Shown here piece by piece: positions 36,103-44,488 of a stretch of 64,000 nt of DNA (position 1 is the first letter of the stretch; each line of letters starts with the position of its first letter). This stretch comes from Gammaproteobacteria bacterium. GTDB taxonomy: Bacteria > Pseudomonadota > Gammaproteobacteria > Competibacterales > Competibacteraceae. The DNA lies in assembly GCA_024234995.1 (NCBI GenBank), contig JACKNF010000005.1:172789-236788 (forward strand), given 5' to 3'. The notes under the pieces were generated by a model, which saw only the letters and a list, made by a program, of their open reading frames with translations, had not been told where the DNA came from and ran no database searches. The position numbers and the translations under genes are program-made.

Positions 36103-37053
36103 TCAATCCGTATCCGTCGAGGATACCGGAATCATCAACGTGTGATCTTCATGAACCAAGGCCGCTCTATGGAGCGTATTTTCGGTCGCCGCTATGAAAA
36201 AACCGCGAACTGGTCCGGTAACCGGGGTATTCTGCCGGAAATCCTGCAATCCTCCACAGTAGAAATTATTACAAATATCAGAGCGCATATCCCGAGGCAA
36301 ACTACACCCATCAGCCTGATGGTAAACACAGGAACCTTGCGTGGTCTCATCGCCCACATGGCTCATGTAAGCAGCTAGCACCTTGCGGGAGCGTTGATCT
36401 GGGTGTGCCGTCCGGTAACGTTGCAGGGTCGCAGCTTCCAGGTAGGCATAGGTAAACGCCCCTCCCCCGCAACACGATCCCTGGCAACAGGCACAAGCCT
36501 GACCGGATGCCGCTTGAAGCCGGGCTTCCTGATCTGCGGGGGGTGCCGTCTGATTTTGATCTTGATTGAATACTACAGGGACAGGTGCCGCAAACACCCG
36601 GTCAACTAGTTGCTTCAGGTAATTACGAAACTCCCGCCGGCGTTTCGCAGGCAGCCGGGTGATCTTGGATAAGGAGGCGGGGATGACCGCCAAACGGAAT
36701 GACTTGGCGTTACGAATGCCAAAATCACCCATCACCTGATTACGGAGCCGCTCCGCCTTCTCTCGCAAAGCCAGATACCATCGTTCACGCTGTTCATGTT
36801 CTTGACGGGCGCGATCCGCGACAGCGGCCCGCTGACACTCCGGAGCGGCGCAAACCCCGAAGTGCTGTTCTCTGATAGCAAGCGGGCGTCCACATTTTTT
36901 GCAGAGCTTGTTCTGTTTTTGCAACAAGGAATAGCGCCAATCACATTCTATCCGGCCACAAAGCTTATTTTTGCGTGCCTGGTGGAAAGGCAGAGGCGTA
37001 TTGCAGACCAAACAAACAGGCGTACCTGTCAATCGGAAATTCACGCAGGTCAT
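36103..37053 (-). CDS. Cysteine-rich protein with zinc-ribbon and CxxC-type clusters
   Basis: 316 residues from ATG 37053, chosen for its AAGGAGGAG site. The N-terminal 75 residues hold three pairs of cysteines in ribbon-like spacing (CLVCN, CGRIECDW, CKKCGRP, CAAPEC). A central basic segment of about 90 residues is followed by CACCQGSCCGGG, then a histidine (SHVGDETTQGSCVYH), GCSLPRDMRSDICN and FYC. That second cluster resembles the YkgJ/UPF0153 CxxxCxxCC family, thought to bind metal or an Fe-S cluster. No enzyme motif is recognised. It begins 30 bases after lolD's stop on the same strand. Confidence 0.7.
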   Translation of the reverse strand: MTCVNFRLTGTPVCLVCNTPLPFHQARKNKLCGRIECDWRYSLLQKQNKLCKKCGRPLAIREQHFGVCAAPECQRAAVADRARQEHEQRERWYLALREKAERLRNQVMGDFGIRNAKSFRLAVIPASLSKITRLPAKRRREFRNYLKQLVDRVFAAPVPVVFNQDQNQTAPPADQEARLQAASGQACACCQGSCCGGGAFTYAYLEAATLQRYRTAHPDQRSRKVLAAYMSHVGDETTQGSCVYHQADGCSLPRDMRSDICNNFYCGGLQDFRQNTPVTGPVRGFFIAATENTLHRAALVHEDHTLMIPVSSTDTD

Positions 37054-37082
37054 CGTCAATCGCTCCTCCTTACCATTTGGAA

Positions 37083-37787
37083 TCAACATTCCAGAGCCAA
37101 CACCCCATCGGCCAGCCGCCAGACCGCATCCATTCGCGCCGCCAGCCCTGGATCGTGGGTAACGACCACAAAGCTGGTGCCTAGATCATGATTAAGCTCC
37201 AGCATTAATTCAAAGACCCGCTCGGCGCTGTGCCGGTCCAGATTACCTGTCGGTTCGTCAGCCAATACACAGGCTGGTTCAGTAATCAGCGCCCGGGCCA
37301 CTGCTGCCCGTTGCCGCTCGCCGCCAGACAGTTCACCAGGTTTATGCTTGAGACGCAGACTCAAACCAACCCGGCCTAACAGTTCCGCCGCCTGCTCCTT
37401 GGCTCGCGCGGCCGGCTCACCCCGGATCAGCAACGGCATTGCCACATTCTCCAATGCCGTGAATTCCGGCAGCAGATGGTGAAACTGATAGATAAACCCC
37501 AGCCAGCGATTACGCAGGCGACCACGCCCAGCATCGCCCAGCCGGTTTAATTCCTGGCCAGCCACCCACACAGAACCAGCCGTCGGTGTGTCCAGTCCGC
37601 CCAGCAGATGCAGTAACGTACTCTTACCTGAACCGGAACTACCAATAATCGCCAGCCGCTCACCTCGCCGGACTTGAAGATCAATTTGCTGCAACACCTC
37701 CAGACGTTCGCTGCCCTGCCGGAATGACTTAGCCAATTGATGACATTTCAGCACCGTTTCTTCTTCACGCATGGCTGCCTCATTCAT
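37083..37787 (-). CDS. lolD: Lipoprotein-releasing ABC ATPase
   Basis: ATPase of LolCDE, which detaches outer-membrane lipoproteins from the inner membrane for LolA. 234 residues. Walker A IGSSGSGKSTLLHLLGGLD, signature LSGGERQRAAVARAL, Walker B CVLADEPTGNLD and the H-loop VVVTHDPGLA. It overlaps the end of the lolC-like permease by eight bases. Only one permease gene is present here. Confidence 0.95.
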   Translation of the reverse strand: MNEAAMREEETVLKCHQLAKSFRQGSERLEVLQQIDLQVRRGERLAIIGSSGSGKSTLLHLLGGLDTPTAGSVWVAGQELNRLGDAGRGRLRNRWLGFIYQFHHLLPEFTALENVAMPLLIRGEPAARAKEQAAELLGRVGLSLRLKHKPGELSGGERQRAAVARALITEPACVLADEPTGNLDRHSAERVFELMLELNHDLGTSFVVVTHDPGLAARMDAVWRLADGVLALEC

Positions 37788-39030
37788 AGCGTAGTGCCTC
37801 TGCAGGTTGGGTCCGCGCCGCCCGCCAGGCAGGATAAAGCGTCGCTAGCGTCGCCAATCCAAACGCGACCAGCCCAATCGTGGATACATCGCCCCACTGC
37901 ACTTGAGATGGCAAATCGCTAATCAGATAGACATCCGGTGCGAGGAATTTGATACCGAACAATTTCTCGATAAACGGCACCACCACATCAACATGGGTCG
38001 CCAGTGATACACCTCCGATCAATCCAAGTAAGGTGCCAATCAAACCAATAGTAATGCCTTGAACGATGAAAATCCCCATGATGCTAAGCGGCGTTGCACC
38101 CAAGGTACGCAGAATCGCAATATCCGCCTGTTTATCGGTGACCACCATCACCAAAGCAGAGACAATATTAAAGGCTGCCACGGCTACAATCAGGGTCAAA
38201 ATCACGAACATTGCGGTTTTCTCGATCTGTACCGCACGGAAAAAGCTGGCGTGATCCTGCGTCCAGTCGCGAGCCAGATAACCTTCTGGTAGTTGATCGG
38301 TAATTTGTTGAGCCAGTCGCGGTGCCTGAAAGAGATCACGCAGTTTCAAGCGCACTCCGCTGACTACTCCATCCGGAAACTGGAATAATTTGCCAACATC
38401 GGCAACATGTGCCAGCGCATAGCCCCGATCGTATTCATACATACCGGCTTCGAAAAGGCCAACCACCTGGAAGCGTTTGAGTCGTGGCAACACCCCGGCT
38501 GGAGTCATATTGGCTTGAGGCGTAATGACTGTTACTTTATCGCCTACTACCACTCCCAATACATTGGCCAATGCTTTGCCCAGGACAATACCAAATTCGC
38601 CGGGCCGCAGATCATCCAGCGAACCTTGAAACATTTTGCCGCCGATGTCTGAAACTTGCTGTTCCTCTTGCGGCAGGATGCCTTGGATAATTGCACCACT
38701 GACTAACGAAGCATGATTGAGCATTGCTTCACCACGAATGAAGGGCGCACCACCTTGGACTTCGGGATGATGCATAGCCAAATCACGCACCGCTGGCCAG
38801 TCATCAATGAGTCCATTCCAACGACTGATCGTAGTATGGGCAGTCATCGCCAAGATGCGCCCGCGCAGTTCCTGCTGGAAACCGTTCATCACTGACAGCA
38901 CTGTAATCAGTGCGGTGATGCCCAAGGCAATACCCAGCATTGAGGTAAGTGAGATAAAAGAAATAAAATGATTGCGGCGTTTGGCACGCGTGTAACGCAG
39001 GCCAATAAACAATTCCAGGGGACGAAACAT
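37780..39030 (-). CDS. lolC: Lipoprotein-releasing permease (LolC/E family)
   Basis: 416 residues in the FtsX/MacB-like layout: one N-terminal helix (about 22-45), a periplasmic domain of about 220 residues, then three transmembrane helices in the last 150 residues. The N-terminal FIGLRYTRAKRRNHFISFIS and C-terminal LYPAWRAARTQPAEALRYE are typical of LolC/LolE. The ATPase lolD follows with overlap. No second permease is adjacent, so it could be a LolF-like homodimeric type or have its partner elsewhere. Confidence 0.93.
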   Translation of the reverse strand: MFRPLELFIGLRYTRAKRRNHFISFISLTSMLGIALGITALITVLSVMNGFQQELRGRILAMTAHTTISRWNGLIDDWPAVRDLAMHHPEVQGGAPFIRGEAMLNHASLVSGAIIQGILPQEEQQVSDIGGKMFQGSLDDLRPGEFGIVLGKALANVLGVVVGDKVTVITPQANMTPAGVLPRLKRFQVVGLFEAGMYEYDRGYALAHVADVGKLFQFPDGVVSGVRLKLRDLFQAPRLAQQITDQLPEGYLARDWTQDHASFFRAVQIEKTAMFVILTLIVAVAAFNIVSALVMVVTDKQADIAILRTLGATPLSIMGIFIVQGITIGLIGTLLGLIGGVSLATHVDVVVPFIEKLFGIKFLAPDVYLISDLPSQVQWGDVSTIGLVAFGLATLATLYPAWRAARTQPAEALRYE

Positions 39031-39085
39031 GGGCGCTCCCAGTGAGTGGCGGTAATCGCCGGAAAGAGCCCCATTATAAATGGCA

Positions 39086-39107
39086 TTGGCCGCCTGGAGG
39101 CGGCCAA
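39086..39107. repeat. Perfect 9-bp inverted repeat between comEA-like gene and lolC
   Basis: TTGGCCGCC pairs with GGCGGCCAA around TGGA. The following minus-strand bases (ATGCCATTTATAAT) give only a weak T-run, so at best a weak terminator for the comEA-like gene. Confidence 0.55.
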
Positions 39108-39138
39108 GATATGATCCACTGGACAGTAATTCTGTGAG

Positions 39139-39594
39139 TTACTGTTTGGGAGACTCAACCGGTACCTTCGGCACTTCTGGGACTTTTGGCATTGCAGGGG
39201 CTTTCGGCACCTCTGGGGTTTTCGATGCGGATGGCATCTCAGGGGCTTTCGGCACCTCTGGGGTTTTCGATGCGGATGGCATTGCAGGGGCGGATGAAGA
39301 CACGGGTACCTTAGCAGCTTCAGGCTCCCCTGCTGTTAGCATGTCTTTATTGGCCGCTAACAACTTATCCAATGACTTGTCTTTGATACCAGGTACTTTG
39401 ACCAAGTCATCAACTGATGAAAAAGGGCCATTCTCTTCCCGGTAATTAACGATAGCTGCCGCCTTGGCCGGGCCGATTCCTTTTAAAGCTTCCAGTTCTT
39501 TGACACTGGCCGTATTAATATTAACGGCCTGGGCAAACGCCGTAATGGAAAACAATGCTAATGCTAATGCCAATATCACATTTATGAATTTCAT
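39139..39594 (-). CDS. ComEA-like helix-hairpin-helix protein with repetitive tail
   Basis: 151 residues from ATG 39594, which begins a signal peptide (MKFINVILALALAL...AFAQA). The mature part opens with the ComEA DNA-binding helix-hairpin-helix (VNINTASVKELEALKGIGPA, then GPFSSVDDLVKVPGI), followed by a Pro/Lys/Ser-rich tail with a 15-residue unit, MPSASKTPEVPKAPE, repeated. Short ComEA relatives bind DNA in the periplasm during uptake; this one has an unusual tail. It is the only competence-type gene in the window. Confidence 0.88.
   Translation of the reverse strand: MKFINVILALALALFSITAFAQAVNINTASVKELEALKGIGPAKAAAIVNYREENGPFSSVDDLVKVPGIKDKSLDKLLAANKDMLTAGEPEAAKVPVSSSAPAMPSASKTPEVPKAPEMPSASKTPEVPKAPAMPKVPEVPKVPVESPKQ
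39192..39282. repeat. 45-bp tandem repeat inside the comEA-like gene
   Basis: The unit beginning AGGGGCTTTCGGCACCTCTG is repeated after 45 bases with near identity, encoding two copies of a 15-residue Pro/Lys/Ser unit. Further shorter PEVPKAPxMP units follow. Such in-frame repeats can change copy number by slippage. Confidence 0.85.
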
Positions 39595-39741
39595 ATAATT
39601 CTCCTTAAAGTTACCAATTGTGCAGCCTAGCAAATCGAACAGTAACATTAATTATAGAAATGATCTTAAATAATACAAGATATTTCTCAGTTTTTTAAGT
39701 GGACATTGGGTTTTCTATTGATACAGTAACAAATCGAGTGA

Positions 39742-40911
39742 TCAGGCGCTGGTCTTCATTACCAGGTCGGGCATAGGTTTGATAGTACTCCACTGCAGGC
39801 AGCTCGGGCACCACCAATGCAAGGATTTGACGACAAAGCCACAGTAACCACAACGGTAGCGAGCAGCACTATTGAGCATCTGCGTACTAATACAGTGCAG
39901 GGCTCGCAGATCAGCATATTCAGCGCCTTTGCCTCGCGCCAGCTTGATTTCGACCAAGCGACGCAACCCAAGCAGGGTCGGGTATTCTCTCAATTCACAC
40001 TCAAGAAATCGCAGTGCAGCTTCCTCGCCTTCTTGCCGCAAGAGCCATTCGGCCAAGGCATCGGTGATCCGTCCGCCGTGATCCCTTGCCTGCACTTCAT
40101 GGAGATAAGCAATCCACTCATCAAGACAATTCAAGGCACTGTAACATTGACCGAGTGGTGCGATTACTTCAGGCAGATACCCTCGATCCTGCTGCTCAAC
40201 AGCCTGAAATGCAGCAATAGCAACCCGATAATCACCGGTACGCATCGCCAGCCGGCCTAATAACAGGTTCGCTCGGGTACAATCTGGATCGCGCGCTAGC
40301 GCGTCTCGCAGCCAGATTCTCGCTTCGTCATGCTGGTTCTGCGCATTTGCCGCTTCAGCCAATTCGCAACAGAAATGCGCAGTTTGCCTGCGTTTGGATT
40401 CACCGCTGATCTGTTCCAGACGGTCACTGTAGGCAACGGCCTGACGCCAATCTTTTTCCTGCTGAAAAATATGGATCAAACGGGATAGAGCAATTGCTGT
40501 ATGATCCGGCTGATCCAGCAATTTCTGGAATAGTTCCTCCGCCCGGTCAAACAGGCCAGCCCGCAGATAGTCTTCGCCAATCTCCAGCATGGCTCGATGG
40601 CGTTGATCATTGGTCAGGTTGGTACGGGCGATTAAACTGCCATGAATATGAATTGCCCGGTCCACTTCACCGCGACGGCGAAACAAATTCCCCAGAGCCA
40701 GATGGATTTCGGCAGTATCTTGATCGACATCAGCCATGCGGGTAAAAACTTCGATCGCTTGGTCAGGCTGATCATCGATCAGATAATTCAATCCTTTGAA
40801 ATAGTCAGCATTACGGATCGTTACTCCATTGCAATCTGCAGGCTGGCGCCGGGCCGCCCACCAACCCGAGGCCGCGGCGACCGGAAGCAATAGCCATAAC
40901 AATTCCATCAT
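39742..40911 (-). CDS. lapB: LPS assembly protein B (YciM), TPR and rubredoxin-like
   Basis: Regulator of LpxC turnover at the inner membrane. 389 residues: an N-terminal membrane helix (about 2-19), GLNYLIDDQPDQAIEVF opening a run of tetratricopeptide repeats (about 35-330), and a C-terminal rubredoxin-like metal site (YRCGYCG, CPSC). These match E. coli LapB in order and length. It follows lapA by 25 bases. Confidence 0.95.
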   Translation of the reverse strand: MMELLWLLLPVAAASGWWAARRQPADCNGVTIRNADYFKGLNYLIDDQPDQAIEVFTRMADVDQDTAEIHLALGNLFRRRGEVDRAIHIHGSLIARTNLTNDQRHRAMLEIGEDYLRAGLFDRAEELFQKLLDQPDHTAIALSRLIHIFQQEKDWRQAVAYSDRLEQISGESKRRQTAHFCCELAEAANAQNQHDEARIWLRDALARDPDCTRANLLLGRLAMRTGDYRVAIAAFQAVEQQDRGYLPEVIAPLGQCYSALNCLDEWIAYLHEVQARDHGGRITDALAEWLLRQEGEEAALRFLECELREYPTLLGLRRLVEIKLARGKGAEYADLRALHCISTQMLNSAARYRCGYCGFVVKSLHWWCPSCLQWSTIKPMPDLVMKTSA

Positions 40912-40936
40912 AGCCTAACGGTGTGTCTCCGGTAGA

Positions 40937-41239
40937 TTAACGCGCATCCCGTCCCGCTCTCCTGGCCAACAAGTTAATCTCTTGATCCTTACTAGAAAGC
41001 ATTTGGCGCAAATGAGCCACCTGCCAGCGCAATGGCAGCACGACAAAAGCTCCTATCATTGCAGTAACAAGCGCTCCGGCAGCAAAGGCGCTTACTACCA
41101 CCAGCGATAAAGGCTGGGTCGTTATTCCCAACAGATAGTTGACAGCAACTGGTTCGGTGTGCAGGGTGGAAAATTCCACACCCAGTAGCAAGACAACCAG
41201 CAAGATCGCACTCATCAGAGTAAACTTAATCCAGAACAT
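40937..41239 (-). CDS. lapA: LPS assembly protein A (YciS)
   Basis: 100 residues: two hydrophobic helices (about 5-25 and 43-68) and a C-terminal coiled-coil-like tail (RWQVAHLRQMLSSKDQEINLL), as in LapA/YciS. It acts with LapB in LPS assembly control. It follows ihfB past a terminator-like hairpin. Confidence 0.9.
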   Translation of the reverse strand: MFWIKFTLMSAILLVVLLLGVEFSTLHTEPVAVNYLLGITTQPLSLVVVSAFAAGALVTAMIGAFVVLPLRWQVAHLRQMLSSKDQEINLLARRAGRDAR

Positions 41240-41337
41240 CGGTTTCTCCTGCCAGAACAGTTTGAAATCGGTGAACTCGAACGATAGCTCACTCGGCCAT
41301 TCCCTGTTGTCGATATGGGCTATCCTTTCGGTCTCAA

Positions 41338-41361
41338 CAAAAAACCCACTTTACCGTGGGC
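41338..41361 (-). terminator. Possible terminator between ihfB and lapA
   Basis: Five-base stem CCCAC / GTGGG with TTTACC loop (extended by AAG/CTT), followed on the minus strand by TTTTTTG. It would end or attenuate rpsA-ihfB transcripts before lapAB. Confidence 0.7.
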
Positions 41362-41407
41362 TTTTAAACGGCAGATGACAGCTAGTACCCTTTAGATAGA
41401 CAAAGGG

Positions 41408-41707
41408 TCATCGCGGACTATGTCCAGGGCGATAATTGACCCGCTCGCGCAGCTCCTTGCCGGGTTTAAAGTGCGGAACATATTTGCCTGTCAGCGTTAC
41501 AGCATCACCCGTCTTGGGATTGCGGCCAATGCGTGGAGGACGGAAATGCAGAGAAAAACTGCCAAATCCCCTAATCTCGATCCGCTCTCCACTGGCTAGT
41601 GATTCACTCATCTGCTCCAGCATAGCTTTGACCGCCTGTTCTATATCCTTGTAAGGAATATCGCTTCTTTTGCAAGCAAGAATCTCGATCAATTCCGATT
41701 TCGTCAT
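41408..41707 (-). CDS. ihfB: Integration host factor beta subunit
   Basis: DNA-bending protein of 99 residues, forming a heterodimer with IhfA. MTKSELIEIL, then SGERIEIRGFGSFSLHFRPPRIGRNPKTGD gives the beta-arm with the conserved Pro, Arg and Asn; KYVPHFKPGKELRERVN ends the protein. It follows rpsA, the standard gammaproteobacterial order, separated by a terminator and a small duplication. Confidence 0.97.
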   Translation of the reverse strand: MTKSELIEILACKRSDIPYKDIEQAVKAMLEQMSESLASGERIEIRGFGSFSLHFRPPRIGRNPKTGDAVTLTGKYVPHFKPGKELRERVNYRPGHSPR

Positions 41708-41796
41708 AAAAACTCCTCAAGTGAACAGTGATCCTGGCAGTACCGGTTGCACCGCACCACCCAACTGAAAGTCGATGGCAAACCATCGGCGATCCA

Positions 41797-41824
41797 TAAA
41801 AACACTCCCCTGAAGGGGGGAGTG
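41797..41824 (-). terminator. Terminator after rpsA
   Basis: Eight-base stem CACTCCCC / GGGGAGTG around TGAAGG, followed on the minus strand by five Ts. It lies after the duplicated 3' end of rpsA and before ihfB. Confidence 0.8.
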
Positions 41825-41911
41825 ATAAAATTCCCGCTTCTTAGCCGTCGTCTTGCTGGGGAGCGATAGAATTCTCGCTTCTTAGTCATCGTCTTGCTGG
41901 GTACTAATTTG
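41825..41911. repeat. Imperfect tandem duplication of the rpsA 3' end
   Basis: On the minus strand the last codons and stop of rpsA (CAGCAAGACGATGACTAAGA, then AGCGAGAATTCTATC) recur directly afterwards as CAGCAAGACGGCTAAGA and AGCGGGAATTTTATC. The second copy keeps a TAA in the same relative place but has lost three bases. It lies between the rpsA stop and its terminator. Confidence 0.88.
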
Positions 41912-43561
41912 CTCCTTGAAAATATCTCCCAAGGTCGCACCCGTGCTGGATCTCCGGCTGTAATCCTGCAAAACCTCCGCTTCTTCAGCCATATCCTTAG
42001 CCTTGATCGACAGACTGATCGTCCGGTTTTTACGGTCAACCCCAATGAATTTAGCTTCGACTTCTTCACCTTCCTTGAGAAGGGTCCGTGCGTCTTCAAC
42101 CCGTTCGCGAGACAACTCGGAAGCGCGCAGTGTTCCCTCGACCCCATTTCCCAAATCTACCACAGCACCTTTAGCATCCACTGAGAGGATCCGTCCTCTG
42201 GTTACACTGCCTTTAGGATGATCAGCGACGAAGTTAGAGAAAGGATCCTTGTCAAGCTGCTTAATACCTAACGATATACGCTCGCGTTCAGGATCAACTG
42301 CCAGCACCACGGCTTCGACCTCCTGACCTTTCTTGTACTGGCGGACAGCTTCCTCACCGGGAGCATTCCAAGAAATATCAGAAAGATGCACCAGACCATC
42401 GATACCACCATCCAGACCAATGAAGATACCAAAATCGGTAATCGACTTGATCTTACCGGAAACGCGATCACCTTTGCCGCGCGTCTGATCGAATTCATCC
42501 CAAGGATTCTGCTGGCACTGCTTCATACCCAGCGAGATACGGCGACGATCCTCATCGATGTCGAGCACCATAACTTCAGCCTCGTCACCTAACGACACGA
42601 CTTTGTTTGGATTGACGTTTTTGTTAGTCCAATCCATCTCAGAAACATGGACCAGCCCTTCAACACCTTCTTCGATTTCCACGAAGCAGCCGTAATCAGC
42701 AATGTTGGTAACCTTACCGAATACCCGGGTGCCCACCGGATAGCGGCGAGCCAGCGCGATCCATGGATCATCGCCTAATTGCTTGAGACCTAGAGAGACA
42801 CGGTTGCGTTCACGGTCGAACTTGAGCACCTTGACCTGGATATTATCGCCAACAGCGACCACTTCAGAGGGATGCTTGACACGCCGCCAAGCCATGTCGG
42901 TGATATGTAACAGACCATCGATACCACCAAGATCCAGGAAGGCACCATAGTCCGTCAGATTCTTGACCACGCCATCGACAATCTGACCTTCTTGCAAGTT
43001 CTGTAACAACGCCTCACGTTCAGCGCTGTATTCCTGTTCGACAACCGCACGGCGGGAGACCACTACATTATTGCGCCGGCGATCGAGCTTGATAACCTTG
43101 AATTCCTGCTCTTTGCCTTCCAGGTAAGCGGCGTCCCGCACCGGACGCACGTCTACCAGCGAACCTGGCAAGAATGCACGGATTTCGCCAATTTCCACGG
43201 TAAAGCCACCCTTGACCTTGCCGCTAATAAGACCTTTGACAATCTCCTCCTTCTCAAAGGCCGTTTCCAGGGCGCTCCAAATGCGGGCGCGCTTGGCTTT
43301 TTCACGAGACAGCCGAGTTTCTCCAAAACCGTCCTCTAGCGCATCCAGTGCTACCTCAACCTGATCCCCGACCTTCACGTCGAGAACACCTTCCTCGTTA
43401 TAAAACTGTTCGATCGGAATCAATCCTTCCGACTTCAGGCCCGCATTGACAACCACAGCATCTGGGCGGATTTCCACAATCAATCCTTGGACGATGGAGC
43501 CAGGCTGCATCTGCTTGTCGGCCAGGCTTTGTTCAAACAGTTCGGCAAAACTTTCGGTCAT
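41882..43561 (-). CDS. rpsA: 30S ribosomal protein S1
   Basis: RNA-binding protein needed for translation initiation on most mRNAs. 559 residues, like E. coli (557). Six S1 repeats are visible, recurrent as GxVKxxxDYGxFxxLxxxxGLxHxSD (for example VKNLTDYGAFLDLGGIDGLL, VTNIADYGCFVEIEEGVEGL, IKSITDFGIFIGLDGGIDGL). The usual cmk-rpsA-ihfB order holds. There is no strong Shine-Dalgarno before the ATG, and a hairpin sits just upstream, as expected for an autoregulated S1 mRNA. Confidence 0.99.
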   Translation of the reverse strand: MTESFAELFEQSLADKQMQPGSIVQGLIVEIRPDAVVVNAGLKSEGLIPIEQFYNEEGVLDVKVGDQVEVALDALEDGFGETRLSREKAKRARIWSALETAFEKEEIVKGLISGKVKGGFTVEIGEIRAFLPGSLVDVRPVRDAAYLEGKEQEFKVIKLDRRRNNVVVSRRAVVEQEYSAEREALLQNLQEGQIVDGVVKNLTDYGAFLDLGGIDGLLHITDMAWRRVKHPSEVVAVGDNIQVKVLKFDRERNRVSLGLKQLGDDPWIALARRYPVGTRVFGKVTNIADYGCFVEIEEGVEGLVHVSEMDWTNKNVNPNKVVSLGDEAEVMVLDIDEDRRRISLGMKQCQQNPWDEFDQTRGKGDRVSGKIKSITDFGIFIGLDGGIDGLVHLSDISWNAPGEEAVRQYKKGQEVEAVVLAVDPERERISLGIKQLDKDPFSNFVADHPKGSVTRGRILSVDAKGAVVDLGNGVEGTLRASELSRERVEDARTLLKEGEEVEAKFIGVDRKNRTISLSIKAKDMAEEAEVLQDYSRRSSTGATLGDIFKEQISTQQDDD

Positions 43562-43576
43562 GGGTTATAACTCAAG

Positions 43577-43601
43577 AAAAACCGGCGGTAGCAAGCCGCC
43601 G
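43577..43601 (-). promoter_or_regulatory. rpsA leader hairpin
   Basis: Six-base GC stem CGGCGG / CCGCCG with a seven-base loop, followed by five Ts, ends 15 bases before the rpsA ATG. S1 of E. coli represses its own translation through a structured leader lacking a strong Shine-Dalgarno; this hairpin could serve that, or act as a leader terminator. Confidence 0.5.
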
Positions 43602-43631
43602 CAAGTGGGTTGGGGCTACGGGGTTCGGTAG

Positions 43632-43656
43632 AAAACACCCGAACCGGTTTCGGGTG
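43632..43656 (-). terminator. Terminator or attenuator between cmk and rpsA
   Basis: Eight-base stem CACCCGAA / TTCGGGTG around a five-base loop, followed by TTTT on the minus strand. It lies between cmk and rpsA, so rpsA probably has its own promoter as well. Confidence 0.75.
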
Positions 43657-43792
43657 ACTGACTGTACTCCCGTCGCAGCAGAAATTTTCAGGGCTCATGC
43701 CCGGAGCGCCAGTCCCGGCGCTCGATCTATTCGGTCAAACTTATCAAAAAGCAAAGCGTAGTCAAGGTGATCACCGACGTAAAGGTTTTGGG

Positions 43793-44488
43793 CTAGGGAA
43801 TTACCCGTATTCGCAACCGCTGTCTAGCACGCGCGAGCACCCATTCACCCACCTCCGCGATGCTGAGCTGGGTGGTATCCAGCATCTCTGCATCAGCAGC
43901 CGGTTTAAGCGGCGCCACTGCCCGTTGGGCATCGCGAGCATCCCGTTCAGCAATTTCCTTGATAATCTTGTTAAGATTAGCATCTAGGCCTTTTTCAATC
44001 AACTGCTTATAACGGCGATGTGCGCGCTCACCAGCGCTGGCGGTCAGAAATAATTTCAGATTGGCATCTGGGAACACGACAGTACCCATATCACGGCCAT
44101 CAGCGATGAGGCCCGGAATTTGGCGAAAATCCCGCTGCCTCTGCAACAGCGCTGCGCGCACTGCGGGTAACGCGGCGACTTGCGACGCAGCATTACCGGT
44201 CATCTCGCTGCGCAATGCATTGCCAATGTCTGCGCCATCCAGGATGACCCGCACGGCACCAGCAGCGTCAGGAATGAATTCCACGTTCAATCCGGACGCA
44301 ACTGCCGCAATTTTAGCCTCATCTTGCAGGGCCAGGTTCCGGTGCAGCGCCGCCAGGGCCGTCAACCGGTATAACGCGCCACTGTCCAGCAAATGCCAAC
44401 CGAGCTGCATAGCCAGCCATTGGCAGAGTGTTCCTTTACCAACCCCGCTCGGTCCATCCACAGTAATGACCGGGGCCTGGCTGCTCAC
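43793..44488 (-). CDS. cmk: Cytidylate kinase
   Basis: Phosphorylates CMP and dCMP. 231 residues. P-loop DGPSGVGKGTLCQWLA, substrate residues LLDSGALYRL, and DGRDMGTVVFPDANLKLFLT with the conserved Arg and Asp. It overlaps aroA's end by four bases (aroA-cmk-rpsA, a common gammaproteobacterial run). Confidence 0.98.
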   Translation of the reverse strand: MSSQAPVITVDGPSGVGKGTLCQWLAMQLGWHLLDSGALYRLTALAALHRNLALQDEAKIAAVASGLNVEFIPDAAGAVRVILDGADIGNALRSEMTGNAASQVAALPAVRAALLQRQRDFRQIPGLIADGRDMGTVVFPDANLKLFLTASAGERAHRRYKQLIEKGLDANLNKIIKEIAERDARDAQRAVAPLKPAADAEMLDTTQLSIAEVGEWVLARARQRLRIRVIP

